Below are positions 7,985 through 16,363 of a DNA stretch of 64,000 bases, in pieces. The DNA lies in the NCBI RefSeq assembly GCF_000425565.1, contig NZ_AUDR01000014.1, positions 243,501 through 307,500 of the forward strand, given 5' to 3'. The notes below the pieces were generated by a model. That model was not told the DNA's origin, made no database searches, and worked only from the letters and a program-made list of their open reading frames with translations. Origin of the DNA: Tepidiphilus margaritifer DSM 15129. GTDB taxonomy: Bacteria; Pseudomonadota; Gammaproteobacteria; Burkholderiales; Rhodocyclaceae. A program made the translations under genes and the position numbers. Within the stretch, counting starts at the first letter, position 1; every line of letters begins with the position of its first letter.

Positions 7985-8186
7985 CGCTCGTCTCCGCCGG
8001 TTCGAGCAGGGTCACGGCACGCTCGATGCCACGAATCGCCTGGGCGAGCTTACCCTCAAGGATGCGCTTGTCGGCTTCGAGCTGCGCCACCTGGCGTTGC
8101 AATCGCTGATTGTGCGCGCTCAGACGCTCGACGAGCTGCGCGAGCCGCTCGGCCTGGCGTTCGAGATGCGCGAGTTCGGTTTCCAT
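7977..8186 (-). CDS. Small coiled-coil ZapB-like protein (TIGR02449 type)
   Basis: The 69-residue protein is almost entirely coiled coil with Leu/Gln heptads (LERQAERLAQLVERLSAHNQ and onward). It precedes and overlaps zapA, the setting of the TIGR02449 family in beta- and gammaproteobacteria. By analogy with ZapB it may bridge ZapA at the division site. No catalytic residues are expected. It lies 3 bases after ilvD, suggesting an ilvD-zapB-zapA transcript. Confidence 0.8.
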   Translation of the reverse strand: METELAHLERQAERLAQLVERLSAHNQRLQRQVAQLEADKRILEGKLAQAIRGIERAVTLLEPAETSDV

Positions 8187-8189
8187 CGC

Positions 8190-10040
8190 TTACCTCCGCA
8201 GTTGCCCGAGATCGCGCACGGCCCCGGTATCGGCGCTGGTGGTGAGCGCCGCGTAGGACTGCAGCGCCACCGAGACCTGGCGCTGGCGCGAAGCCGGACG
8301 CCAGGCAGCCTCCCCTTTGGCCTCCATCGCCGCGCGCCGACGCGCGAGCTCCTCGTCAGCCACCGCCAGATGGATGCGCCGCTGCGGGATGTCGATCTCG
8401 ATCGTGTCGCCCTCTTCGATGAGCGCGATCGTGCCGCCGCAGGCGGCTTCCGGCGAAACGTGCCCGATGGAGAGACCCGAGGTTCCACCGGAGAAACGTC
8501 CGTCGGTGAGGAGCGCACAGGATTTCCCCAAGCCTTTGGATTTCAGATAACTCGTGGGATAGAGCATCTCCTGCATGCCCGGCCCCCCTTTGGGGCCTTC
8601 GTATCGCACCACCACCACGTCGCCGGGCTGGATTTTGTCGCCGAGGATGGCTGCGACGGTTTCCTCTTGACTCTCGAAGACGCGGGCACGCCCGCGAAAA
8701 ACCCAGATCGACTCGTCCACGCCCGCCGTCTTGACGATGCAGCCCTTGGGCGCGAGGTTGCCGTAGAGTACCGCCAGCCCGCCGTCCCGGGAAAAGGCGT
8801 TGGCCTGGTCGCGAATCACCCCGGCGGTACGGTCCATGTCGAGCGAGGGATAACGCCGCTCCTGCGAGAAGGGGCGCTGGGTCGGCACGCCGCCAGGAGC
8901 GGCGCGATAGAACTCGAAAACGTCGAGCGCCGAAGTCTGCATGACGTCCCAGTGCGCCAGCGCCGCCCGCAGCGTCGGGCTGTGCACGGTGGGCACCTCG
9001 TCGTGCAGCAATCCGGCACGCTGCAGCTCGCCCAGAATGCCCATCACACCGCCCGCGCGATGCACGTCCTCGACATGGACCGTGCTCACCGCCGGAGCCA
9101 CTTTGCACAGACAGGGCACCTGGCGCGAGATGCGGTCGATGTCGGCCATGGTGAAGGGCACTCCGGCCTCGTGCGCCGCGGCGAGCAGGTGCAGCACGGT
9201 ATTGGTCGACCCGCCCATGGCGACGTCGAGCGACATGGCGTTCTCGAACGCGGCCAGGGTGGCAATGCGCCGCGGCAGCACGGATTCGTCACCCTGCTCG
9301 TAATAGCGCTTGGCGAGTTCGACGATGAGCCGCCCGGCGCGGCGGAAAAGCCCTTCGCGGTCGCGGTGCGTGGCCACGAGCGTGCCGTTGCCCGGCAGCG
9401 CCAGCCCCAATGCCTCCGTGAGGCAGTTCATCGAGTTGGCGGTGAACATCCCAGAGCAGGAGCCGCAGGTGGGGCAGGCCGAACGCTCAACGAGCGCGAC
9501 TTCCTCGTCGCTCGCGTTGGGGTCGGCCGCCTTCACCATGGCGTCGACCAGATCGAGCGAGAGGTCCTGATCCTTCCAGCGCACCTTGCCGGCTTCCATC
9601 GGGCCGCCGGAGACGAAGACCACGGGGATATTGAGCCGCAAGGCGGCCATGAGCATGCCCGGAGTGATCTTGTCGCAATTGGAGATGCATACCAGCGCAT
9701 CGGCGCAGTGCGCATTGACCATGTATTCGACCGAATCGGCGATCAGATCGCGCGAAGGCAGGGAATAGAGCATGCCCTGGTGTCCCATGGCGATGCCGTC
9801 GTCGATGGCGATGGTGTGGAACTCCTTGGCCACGCCACCCGCCTTTTCGATCTCCTCGGCCACGAGGCGACCGAGATCGCGCAGGTGCACGTGCCCGGGC
9901 ACGAAGTCGGTGAAGCTGTTGGCGATGGCGATGATCGGCTTGCCGAAATCCTCTTCCTTCATGCCGGTGGCGCGCCACAGGGCGCGGGCGCCGGCCATGT
10001 TGCGGCCGTGGGTGCTGGTGCGGGAGCGATACTGCGGCAT
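8190..10040 (-). CDS. ilvD: Dihydroxy-acid dehydratase
   Basis: IlvD dehydrates 2,3-dihydroxy acids to 2-keto acids, the third common step of valine, leucine and isoleucine synthesis. The 616-residue protein begins [20 protein letters not shown]. It carries the iron-sulfur cysteines in [12 protein letters not shown] (about 115-126) and [11 protein letters not shown] (about 192-202), and the C-terminal [16 protein letters not shown] signature. The length and the E. coli-like [4Fe-4S] class cysteine pattern are normal. It is divergent from lgt across 98 bases and is probably the first gene of a minus-strand unit that includes the zapB-like and zapA genes. Confidence 0.96.
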   Translation of the reverse strand: MPQYRSRTSTHGRNMAGARALWRATGMKEEDFGKPIIAIANSFTDFVPGHVHLRDLGRLVAEEIEKAGGVAKEFHTIAIDDGIAMGHQGMLYSLPSRDLIADSVEYMVNAHCADALVCISNCDKITPGMLMAALRLNIPVVFVSGGPMEAGKVRWKDQDLSLDLVDAMVKAADPNASDEEVALVERSACPTCGSCSGMFTANSMNCLTEALGLALPGNGTLVATHRDREGLFRRAGRLIVELAKRYYEQGDESVLPRRIATLAAFENAMSLDVAMGGSTNTVLHLLAAAHEAGVPFTMADIDRISRQVPCLCKVAPAVSTVHVEDVHRAGGVMGILGELQRAGLLHDEVPTVHSPTLRAALAHWDVMQTSALDVFEFYRAAPGGVPTQRPFSQERRYPSLDMDRTAGVIRDQANAFSRDGGLAVLYGNLAPKGCIVKTAGVDESIWVFRGRARVFESQEETVAAILGDKIQPGDVVVVRYEGPKGGPGMQEMLYPTSYLKSKGLGKSCALLTDGRFSGGTSGLSIGHVSPEAACGGTIALIEEGDTIEIDIPQRRIHLAVADEELARRRAAMEAKGEAAWRPASRQRQVSVALQSYAALTTSADTGAVRDLGQLRR

Positions 10041-10100
10041 GGGAGGTCCTCGAACGTCGGCTATGATGTCCGTTATTCTAGTCCCGAACCGGCCTTGGGC

Positions 10101-10106
10101 TACAAT
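10101..10106 (+). promoter_or_regulatory. Putative -10 element for lgt
   Basis: TACAAT lies 33 bases before the lgt start in the ilvD-lgt divergent region. No clear -35 is found at 16-18 bases upstream, so the call rests on the -10 and spacing to the gene. A TAGAAT facing the other way near 10076-10081 could serve ilvD. Confidence 0.4.
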
Positions 10107-10138
10107 GAACCCCCGGTTCAGGCAACGGTCTTTCGTTC

Positions 10139-10954
10139 ATGCTCGTACATCCGCAGTTCGACCCCGTCGCTTTCTCGCTCGGCCCGCTGTCGGTACGCTG
10201 GTACGGCCTCATGTACCTCGCCGGCTTTCTCACTTTCCTGTGGCTCGCGCCACGCCACGCCCATCGTCTGGGCGATGGCCGCTGGACGCGGGAGCGACTC
10301 GACACACTGCTCTTCTACGGGGTGCTCGGCGTGGTACTGGGGGGAAGACTGGGCGAGGTGCTCTTCTACCAGCCACAATACTATTTCGCCCATCCGCTCG
10401 AGATCTTCGCCATCTGGCGTGGCGGCATGAGTTTCCACGGCGGGCTCGTCGGCGCCATCGTCGCCATGTTGCTCTTTGCGCGACGTGAGGGTATGGGGTT
10501 TTGGCAAGTAGCCGACTTCGTCGCCCCGCTCGTGCCGCCCGGGCTGGGATTCGGGCGGCTGGGCAATTTCATCAATGGCGAACTGTGGGGGCGTCCGGCC
10601 CCCGAGTCCCTGCCCTGGGCCATGGTCTATCCCCAGGTCGATGCCCTGCCGCGCCACCCATCGCAGCTCTATGAGGCGCTCGGCGAAGGCGTGCTGCTCT
10701 TCGTGCTGCTGTGGTGGTATGCCGGCCGCCCCCGCCCCACGGGGCGGGTCGCCGCGGTCTTTCTCATGGGCTACGGTGCCATCCGCTTCGTCTGTGAGTG
10801 CTTCCGTACCCCCGATCCGGGCATCCTCTCCTGGCTCACCCCGGCGTTGAGCACGGCGCAGTGGCTCTCGCTGGCAATGTTACTGGCTGGCGCCGTCCTG
10901 TATCTGTATGCACGCCAACGCCCCGATTCTTCCTTTCCTGCGACGCAAGGATGA
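10139..10954 (+). CDS. lgt: Prolipoprotein diacylglyceryl transferase
   Basis: Lgt moves diacylglycerol from phosphatidylglycerol to the lipobox cysteine of prolipoproteins in the inner membrane. The 271-residue protein has about seven membrane helices. The conserved [11 protein letters not shown]-terminal motif and the HGGLVGAI segment are present, as is the Lgt signature [15 protein letters not shown] near residue 140. The ending is typical. A possible client, LolB (18079-18654), is encoded later in the window. The stop is 4 bases before the malonyl-CoA decarboxylase start, so the two are probably co-transcribed. Confidence 0.95.
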   Translation: MLVHPQFDPVAFSLGPLSVRWYGLMYLAGFLTFLWLAPRHAHRLGDGRWTRERLDTLLFYGVLGVVLGGRLGEVLFYQPQYYFAHPLEIFAIWRGGMSFHGGLVGAIVAMLLFARREGMGFWQVADFVAPLVPPGLGFGRLGNFINGELWGRPAPESLPWAMVYPQVDALPRHPSQLYEALGEGVLLFVLLWWYAGRPRPTGRVAAVFLMGYGAIRFVCECFRTPDPGILSWLTPALSTAQWLSLAMLLAGAVLYLYARQRPDSSFPATQG

Positions 10955-10958
10955 ACCA

Positions 10959-12305
10959 ATGAGCAACGACCTTCTGAGCAAGGGCTTGTCCCTGGTGCGC
11001 GGTTGGTTCGAGCCGCCGCCCGAGAAAGTGCTCGAGCGCATCCGCGACGAGCTGCGCGAATGCGCCGATCTCATCGGCGGCGAGGTGAGCGCGCGCCAGC
11101 GCGCCGCCAAGCTCGCCAAGACCTATACCGAACTCGACGAAAATGGCCGGCGGGCATTCCTGCGCATCCTGCTCACCGAATTCGGCCCCGAACCCGAGCG
11201 CATCGACGATGCCTATGAGGCCTACCGCAGAGCGCGCGGCAGCGATGCGCAGTGGCAGGCGGAAGCGGCGCTGCGCGAGAGCCTGCGCACCCCCCGCAGC
11301 CGCATCCTCACCCAATTTTCCGCTTCCGACACGGGCGTGCATTTCCTCGTCGATCTACGCGCCGAGCTGCTCGAATTTCTGCGCGACGATCCTCTGCTCG
11401 CCCCGCTCGACCTGGAACTGCAGGGATTGCTCGCCTCTTGGTTCGACGTGACGCTCCTCGAGCTACAGCGCATCACCTGGCATAGCCCGGCCGACGTGCT
11501 CGAGCGCCTGATGCACTACGAGGCGGTGCATGAAATCAAATCCTGGCAGGATTTAAAGAACCGGCTCGATTCCGACCGGCGCTGCTATGCGTTTTTCCAT
11601 CCGCGCATGCCTTCGGTGCCCCTCATCTTCGTCGAGGTCGCGCTGACCGAAGGGCTGGCGGGCGACGTGCAGCAGCTGCTCGACGTCTCGGCGCCGCTCT
11701 TTGCCACTGAGCGGGCCGATACGGCCATCTTCTACTCCATCAGCAATACGCAGAAAGGACTGCGCGGCATTTCCTTCGGTCACTTCCTGCTCAAGCGGGT
11801 GATCGACGATCTGCGCCGCGACTTTCCTCAACTCGAGCGTTTTGCCACCCTCTCGCCCATCCCTGGGCTGGTGCGTTGGTACCGGGCGCATCCGGAGGCA
11901 CTCGCGCAAGCCTTTACCGCCTCCGACTGGCGCAAGCTGCGCGCCGCCGGTGCCCCTGAAGGAACGGAACTCCTGCAGCGGCTCCTCGAGGTGCCGGAAG
12001 TCGCCAGCACCGAAGCGTGGCGCGAGGCGCTTGCCGCGCCGCTGCTGCGCGCCGCCGCCCGCTATCTGCTCGCCACGGAGAACGGTCGTGCCCTCGACCC
12101 GGTGGCGCGCTTCCACCTGGGCAACGGCGCGCGCCTCGAACGGCTCAACTGGCTCGCCGACACTTCCCCCAAAGGCTGGCGCCAATCCTGGGCGATCATG
12201 GTCAATTACCGCTACGAGCCGGACAAGCTGCAGGATCGCATCGACGCCTACGAGCGCGACGGCCTCATCGAGGCGACTTCCGTAGTGCGTCGCCTCGCGC
12301 GCTAG
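10959..12305 (+). CDS. Malonyl-CoA decarboxylase
   Basis: The 448-residue protein matches the MCD family. It has a helical N-terminal region (MSNDLLSKGLSLVRGWFEPP). The conserved catalytic domain includes RRCYAFFHPRMPSVPLIFVEVAL, the SISNTQKGLRGISFGHFLLK segment and the LSPIPGLVRWY motif (about 305-315). The C-terminal part is the FHLGNGARLERLNWLAD region. The enzyme turns malonyl-CoA into acetyl-CoA and CO2. Related genes often sit with malonate-use genes, but none are near; here it follows lgt by 4 bases. Start 10959 follows AAGGA and is preferred over 10908, which lies inside lgt. Confidence 0.88.
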   Translation: MSNDLLSKGLSLVRGWFEPPPEKVLERIRDELRECADLIGGEVSARQRAAKLAKTYTELDENGRRAFLRILLTEFGPEPERIDDAYEAYRRARGSDAQWQAEAALRESLRTPRSRILTQFSASDTGVHFLVDLRAELLEFLRDDPLLAPLDLELQGLLASWFDVTLLELQRITWHSPADVLERLMHYEAVHEIKSWQDLKNRLDSDRRCYAFFHPRMPSVPLIFVEVALTEGLAGDVQQLLDVSAPLFATERADTAIFYSISNTQKGLRGISFGHFLLKRVIDDLRRDFPQLERFATLSPIPGLVRWYRAHPEALAQAFTASDWRKLRAAGAPEGTELLQRLLEVPEVASTEAWREALAAPLLRAAARYLLATENGRALDPVARFHLGNGARLERLNWLADTSPKGWRQSWAIMVNYRYEPDKLQDRIDAYERDGLIEATSVVRRLAR

Positions 12306-12312
12306 CGCCGCC

Positions 12313-13020
12313 TCAAGCCGCCTCGCCCACCACGAAAGCGAGCTCGCCCACGCCCTCCGCCCAGGCGCGGACGCGCTCGCCCGGGCGTACGGGACCGACG
12401 CCGGCGGGCGTTCCCGTGAGGATCAAGTCGCCCGCCGCGAGCCGCCAATAGCGCGAGATCTCGGCGATGACCGCCGGTACGTCGTAGATCATCTGTGCGA
12501 GGTCACCGCGCTGGCGCGGCGCACCGTCGATCTCGAGGCCGATCTGCCCGTCGCGCAGCACTTCGCCCGGCTTCGGCAAGAGGGTGGAGATCGGCAGCGA
12601 GGCATCGAACCCCTTGGCCACGTCCCACGGCCGACCTTTGGCTTTCGCCTCCGCCTGCAGGTCACGCCGCGTCATGTCGAGACCGACGGCATAGCCGTAG
12701 ATCGCCTCTTCGGCCTCCTCGAAGGAGAGTTCCCGGCCTCCGCCGCGCAGGGCGACCACCAGTTCGACCTCGTGGTGCACTTCTTGGGTGGCCGGCGGAT
12801 AGGGCCAGCGCGCGTCGGCATCGCCGGGGTGCCAGACGGCGTCGGCCGGTTTCATGAAGAAGAACGGCGGCTCGCGACTCGGATCCCCTCCCATCTCGCG
12901 TGCGTGTTCGGCGTAATTGCGCCCCACGCAGAAAATGCGGCGCACAGGGAAGAGCCCGCCGCAGCCCACCGGCACCGCCGGCAGCGCCGGCGCAGGAATC
13001 ACGAATTCTTCACGGGACAT
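12313..13020 (-). CDS. Fumarylacetoacetate hydrolase-family protein (fumarylpyruvate hydrolase-like)
   Basis: The 235-residue FAH-fold protein has CVGRNYAEHAREMG near residue 30. The metal-binding segment HHEVELVVAL (Glu residues near 81-85) and the GYAVGLDMTRRDLQ and GDLILTGTPAGVGP motifs follow. It resembles YcgM and the gentisate-pathway NagK (fumarylpyruvate hydrolase), and acylpyruvase or oxaloacetate decarboxylase activity is also known in this group. No aromatic-degradation gene is adjacent. It is convergent with the malonyl-CoA decarboxylase gene, 7 bases apart. Confidence 0.88.
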   Translation of the reverse strand: MSREEFVIPAPALPAVPVGCGGLFPVRRIFCVGRNYAEHAREMGGDPSREPPFFFMKPADAVWHPGDADARWPYPPATQEVHHEVELVVALRGGGRELSFEEAEEAIYGYAVGLDMTRRDLQAEAKAKGRPWDVAKGFDASLPISTLLPKPGEVLRDGQIGLEIDGAPRQRGDLAQMIYDVPAVIAEISRYWRLAAGDLILTGTPAGVGPVRPGERVRAWAEGVGELAFVVGEAA

Positions 13021-13062
13021 GATCGACTCCTCATTGGACTTCCGGCGCGATTCTACGCTGCC

Positions 13063-13090
13063 TTGACGTCAGGTAAAAATGCAATAAAAT
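13063..13090 (+). promoter_or_regulatory. Sigma70-type promoter of the zinc-uptake operon
   Basis: TTGACG (13063-13068) and TAAAAT (13085-13090) are 16 bases apart and would start transcription near 13097. That supports the regulator start at 13119 rather than the in-frame ATG at 13089. The AT-rich spacer (GTAAAAATGCAATAAAATGGC) could hold a Zur operator, but no clean Zur dyad is seen. Confidence 0.65.
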
Positions 13091-13118
13091 GGCAAAAAGA
13101 CCCAAACGAAGCCCCGCT

Positions 13119-13544
13119 ATGAACGATCCGGATTTTTCCCGGCGCATCCGTGATGCCGGCGGCCGCGTGACCGCGGCGCGCTTGGCCGTATTGCGCTGTC
13201 TGGCGGAGGCCGACGAGCCGCTCACGCCCGATGAGGTATTGGAGCATCTCGCCCGGAATTCCGATCACGTCCCCGATCGGGTCACCATCTATCGCGCGAT
13301 CGACTGGCTCGCCGTCCACGGTTTGGTACGGCGGCTGGCGACGGTAGGGCGCGCCGCCCGCTACGAGCCGGTCGAAGATCGGGAAGCGCATGCCCATTTC
13401 CAGTGCCGCCGCTGCGCTCAGACGCGCTGCCTGCCCGCACCCACACCGCCGCTGCCGCCGCTGCCGTCGGGGTATGTCGCCGAACGCGTCGAGCTGGTGA
13501 TCCACGGCCTGTGCGCCGCCTGCCGCGCCGGAGAAAATGAATGA
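13119..13544 (+). CDS. Fur-family transcriptional regulator, probably Zur
   Basis: The 141-residue Fur-fold repressor has an N-terminal winged helix (RIRDAGGRVTAARLAVLRCL and DRVTIYRAIDWLAVHGLVRR). The metal-binding C-terminal part carries HAHFQCRRC and CAAC, the paired CxxC structural zinc site. Its position in front of znuCBA-type genes makes zinc the likely signal and this operon the likely target, with autoregulation from the promoter at 13063-13090. A Pro-rich insert (PAPTPPLPPLP) near residue 110 is unusual. Its stop overlaps the following micro-ORF by ATGA. Confidence 0.85.
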   Translation: MNDPDFSRRIRDAGGRVTAARLAVLRCLAEADEPLTPDEVLEHLARNSDHVPDRVTIYRAIDWLAVHGLVRRLATVGRAARYEPVEDREAHAHFQCRRCAQTRCLPAPTPPLPPLPSGYVAERVELVIHGLCAACRAGENE

Positions 13545-13645
13545 GCGCCCGATCCTTGTGGACGCTGGGCATCGTCGGTCGCCTCGGTCTGGCAGCGTTG
13601 CCCCTGGGACTCATCTGGCTGCTCTACTTTTGGGGGACCCGATGA
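13541..13645 (+). CDS. 34-residue single-span membrane peptide between zur and znuC
   Basis: A short ORF starts on ATGA with the regulator stop and ends on ATGA with the znuC start. It encodes 34 residues with a Trp/Leu-rich helix of about 22 residues (LGLAALPLGLIWLLYFW) and Arg at both ends, so a single membrane span is expected. Perfect coupling on both sides argues that it is translated. I do not recognise a family. It could be a ZnuB-associated small subunit, a leader peptide that merely couples zur and znuC translation, or chance. Confidence 0.55.
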   Translation: MSARSLWTLGIVGRLGLAALPLGLIWLLYFWGTR

Positions 13646-14412
13646 ACACCCCGGCCATCGTCCTGTACGACCTCACGGCCGGCTACGGCCGCCATCCGGC
13701 CATCCATCACCTGCACGCGACGATTCCGTGCGGCGCGCTGCTCGCCGTGGCCGGCCCCAACGGCGCCGGCAAATCCACACTGCTCAAGGTGCTCGCCGGC
13801 GAGCTCAAGCCCATGACCGGTCGCATCGGTCTGCCGCCCGAGTACCGGCAACGACTCGCCTACCTCACGCAGCAGCCGACGTGGTCCCTGGATTTTCCCG
13901 TCGACGTCCACGACGCGGTAGCCATGGGCTGTTGGCCTTGGCTCGGTCCTTGGCGCGCTTTCGACAAGGCGGCGCACCGCCGGGTGGCGGAAGCCATTGC
14001 GGCGGTCAAATTGCAAGGATTCGAGCATCGGCCGCTCCCATCGCTCTCCGGGGGTCAATTGCAGCGGGTGCGCTTTGCCCAGATCATCGTGCAGGATGCC
14101 CGGCTCATCCTGCTCGACGAGCCGTTCAACGCACTCGATGAGTCCACCGAAGAAGAATTCCTCGCCCTCATCCGTCGCTGGCACGAAGAAGGGCGCACGG
14201 TGATCGCCGTGCTGCATGATCTCGAGCGAGTGCGTCGCTACTTCCCTCTGACCTTGCTGCTCGCGCGCGAGCTCGTCGCTTTCGGCCCCACCGAAGCGGT
14301 GCTGAGCCCCGAGCACCTCGAACGAGCCCGACATCATGCGGAAGCTTTCGACGAGCATGCCGCCCCTTGCCCTCTGCCCGCGGACGAGGAAAAAGACGAG
14401 GTTGCCTCATGA
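13642..14412 (+). CDS. znuC: Metal ABC transporter ATP-binding protein (ZnuC type)
   Basis: The 256-residue ATPase has Walker [10 protein letters not shown] near residue 40, the Q-loop region LTQQPTW and the signature LSGGQLQRVRFAQII. Walker B is RLILLDEPFNALD and the switch His is in VIAVLHDLERV. It powers zinc or manganese import with the following permease and binding protein. The start overlaps the micro-ORF stop, and its own stop overlaps znuB (ATGA). Operon position next to a Zur-type regulator supports zinc. Confidence 0.9.
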   Translation: MNTPAIVLYDLTAGYGRHPAIHHLHATIPCGALLAVAGPNGAGKSTLLKVLAGELKPMTGRIGLPPEYRQRLAYLTQQPTWSLDFPVDVHDAVAMGCWPWLGPWRAFDKAAHRRVAEAIAAVKLQGFEHRPLPSLSGGQLQRVRFAQIIVQDARLILLDEPFNALDESTEEEFLALIRRWHEEGRTVIAVLHDLERVRRYFPLTLLLARELVAFGPTEAVLSPEHLERARHHAEAFDEHAAPCPLPADEEKDEVAS

Positions 14413-15281
14413 CCTTGCCCCAGCTCCTCACCCCCTTTGCCGACTACGATTTCATGCGCCGGGCGCTCGCCGGCGCCCTGATGCTCACGCTGGGCGCCAC
14501 CCCCGTGGGCGTCTTCCTCATGCTGCGCCGCATGAGCCTCATGGCCGACGCGATGAGCCATGCGGTGCTCCCAGGTGTGGCCGCCGCCTACTTTTTCTCC
14601 GGCCTGTCCCTGGGCGCGATGACCCTGGGCGGGCTGACTGCAGGCGTGCTCGTGGCGATCGCTACCGGCTGGGCGGCGCGCCACTCGGTGCTCTTCGAGG
14701 ACACCGCCATGGGGACCTTCCAAATCCTCTCGCTCACCGCCGGCATCCTGCTCATGACGGCGCACGGCCGCCCCGTGGACGTGCTGCAGCTGCTCTTCGG
14801 CTCCATCCTCGCGATCGACCGCGACACGCTCGCGCTCATCGCCCTGGTCGCTTCCACCACGCTGGTACTGCTCGCCCTGGGCTGGCGCATCCTCGTGCTC
14901 GAATGTTTCGACGCCCCTTTCCTGCGCCGCCACAGCCCGCGCCTGTCGGCGCTGGCACACTACGGATTCCTCGTCCTGGTGGTACTCAACCTCGTAGCCG
15001 CCTTCCATGCCATCGGCACCCTGCTGGCGATCAGCGTGCTGATTCTGCCCGCTGCCACCGCCCGCCTGTGGGTCAACGGCCTGGGGAAAGCGCTCGTGCT
15101 CGCCGCCGGCTGCGGCGCCCTGGGCAGTTACCTCGGGCTCGTCGCGTCGTTTCGCTGGGACCTCCCCGCCGGCCCTGCCATCGCACTCGCACTCGCGCTG
15201 CCCTATCTCGTCTCGCTCTTCCTCGCCCCTCATGGCTTTCTACGCCAGCGCCATCCGCGCAAACGCCACCTCGAAAACTGA
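14409..15281 (+). CDS. znuB: Metal ABC transporter permease (ZnuB type, ABC-3 family)
   Basis: The 290-residue inner-membrane permease has about eight helices and family motifs: VGVFLMLRRMSLMADAMSHAVLPGVA near the N-terminus and AFHAIGTLLAISVLILPAATARL near residue 200. The start at 14409 is set by the ATGA overlap with znuC; the frame is open upstream but lies inside znuC. It forms the transmembrane channel of the zinc importer. Confidence 0.9.
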   Translation: MTLPQLLTPFADYDFMRRALAGALMLTLGATPVGVFLMLRRMSLMADAMSHAVLPGVAAAYFFSGLSLGAMTLGGLTAGVLVAIATGWAARHSVLFEDTAMGTFQILSLTAGILLMTAHGRPVDVLQLLFGSILAIDRDTLALIALVASTTLVLLALGWRILVLECFDAPFLRRHSPRLSALAHYGFLVLVVLNLVAAFHAIGTLLAISVLILPAATARLWVNGLGKALVLAAGCGALGSYLGLVASFRWDLPAGPAIALALALPYLVSLFLAPHGFLRQRHPRKRHLEN

Positions 15282-15293
15282 CCGGAGCGCCCC

Positions 15294-16238
15294 ATGCCCA
15301 TCGCCCGCCGTCGCGTCCTCCTCACGCTCGCCCTCACTCCACTCCTCTCTCTTGCCTCCCTGAGCGCCCGGGCAGAAGCCCCCCTGCGCGTGGTCGCCAC
15401 GTTCTCCATCGCCGCCGACTGGGTACGCCAAGTAGGGGGAGAACTGGTCGAAGTCGTCCCCCTGATCGGCCCGGACGCCGATGCGCACGGCTACCAACCC
15501 AAACCCTCGGACACCCGCGCCATCAAGGAAGCGGCCGTCGTGGTCCGCATCGACCTGGGATTCGACGACTGGGTCGAACGACTCGCCCGCAGCGCCGGCA
15601 AAAAAAAGATCGTCATGTTGGGTGAGCTGCTACCCCCCGAAGACCTCCTGCCCGCCGGAGACACACACGACGAGCACGATGACGACCACCACCACGGCGC
15701 TTTCGACCCCCATTTCTGGCAGGACCCGCGCCTCGTGGCCAAGGCGATGCCCAAGCTGGCCGAAGCGCTGGCCCAGTACGACCCCGCGCACGCCGACGAC
15801 TACCGGCGACGCGCCGCTGAATATGCGAATAGCATCGAATCCCTGTGGCGCGAATGGCACGAACGCTTTGCCGCCCTTCCTCCCGAATCGCGTCGCGCCT
15901 ACACCAATCACGATGCGTTCCGCTACCTCGCCCGCGCTTATGGTCTCGAGCTCATCGGCATCCAGGGCGTGGTTCCGCATGGAGAGCTCAGCGCCAAGGC
16001 CCTTGCCGCGCTCGCCGACCGCGCCCGGCGCGAAGGCATCCGCGTCGCCTTTCTGGAGAACGTCTCCGACCCCCGCCTCGTCGAGCAACTGCGCCGTGAA
16101 GCAGGGCTCACCGTGGGCGGACGCCTCTATTCGGATGCCCTCAGCGGCCCGACAGGCCCCGCCCCCACCTATCGCGACCTCATCGAAGTCAACGCCCGCA
16201 CGCTCTATGAGGCCCTGGCGGCGTCCCCTGCCTCCTGA
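15294..16238 (+). CDS. znuA: Periplasmic zinc-binding protein (ZnuA-like, cluster A-I)
   Basis: The 314-residue solute-binding protein has a signal peptide (RRRVLLTLALTPLLSLASLSARA). Candidate metal ligands are in the DADAHGYQP, DPHFWQDPR and YTNHDAFRY segments, with an acidic one near SDALSG. A His/Asp-rich loop (THDEHDDDHHHG, about 122-133) is typical of zinc rather than manganese binders. It lies 12 bases after znuB and ends the operon. Confidence 0.92.
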   Translation: MPIARRRVLLTLALTPLLSLASLSARAEAPLRVVATFSIAADWVRQVGGELVEVVPLIGPDADAHGYQPKPSDTRAIKEAAVVVRIDLGFDDWVERLARSAGKKKIVMLGELLPPEDLLPAGDTHDEHDDDHHHGAFDPHFWQDPRLVAKAMPKLAEALAQYDPAHADDYRRRAAEYANSIESLWREWHERFAALPPESRRAYTNHDAFRYLARAYGLELIGIQGVVPHGELSAKALAALADRARREGIRVAFLENVSDPRLVEQLRREAGLTVGGRLYSDALSGPTGPAPTYRDLIEVNARTLYEALAASPAS

Positions 16239-16363
16239 ACGAGGCCGAGCAGCGCGGATCGACCGTTTTGCGCTATCCTATGCAAAAAGCCGGCCGTGAT
16301 CGGCCAAACGGCCTCGTTGCCGCAACTTCTCACCGATCCGGCCCTCCCCCTTGTCGAGGTGCC

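Noticed and set aside
8097..10430. Long plus-strand frame opposite ilvD and into lgt
   Set aside because: IlvD on the other strand is certain; the plus product has biased composition and no family features.
13089..13118. Upstream ATG of the Fur-family regulator
   Set aside because: It lies on the promoter -10 and before the expected transcript start.
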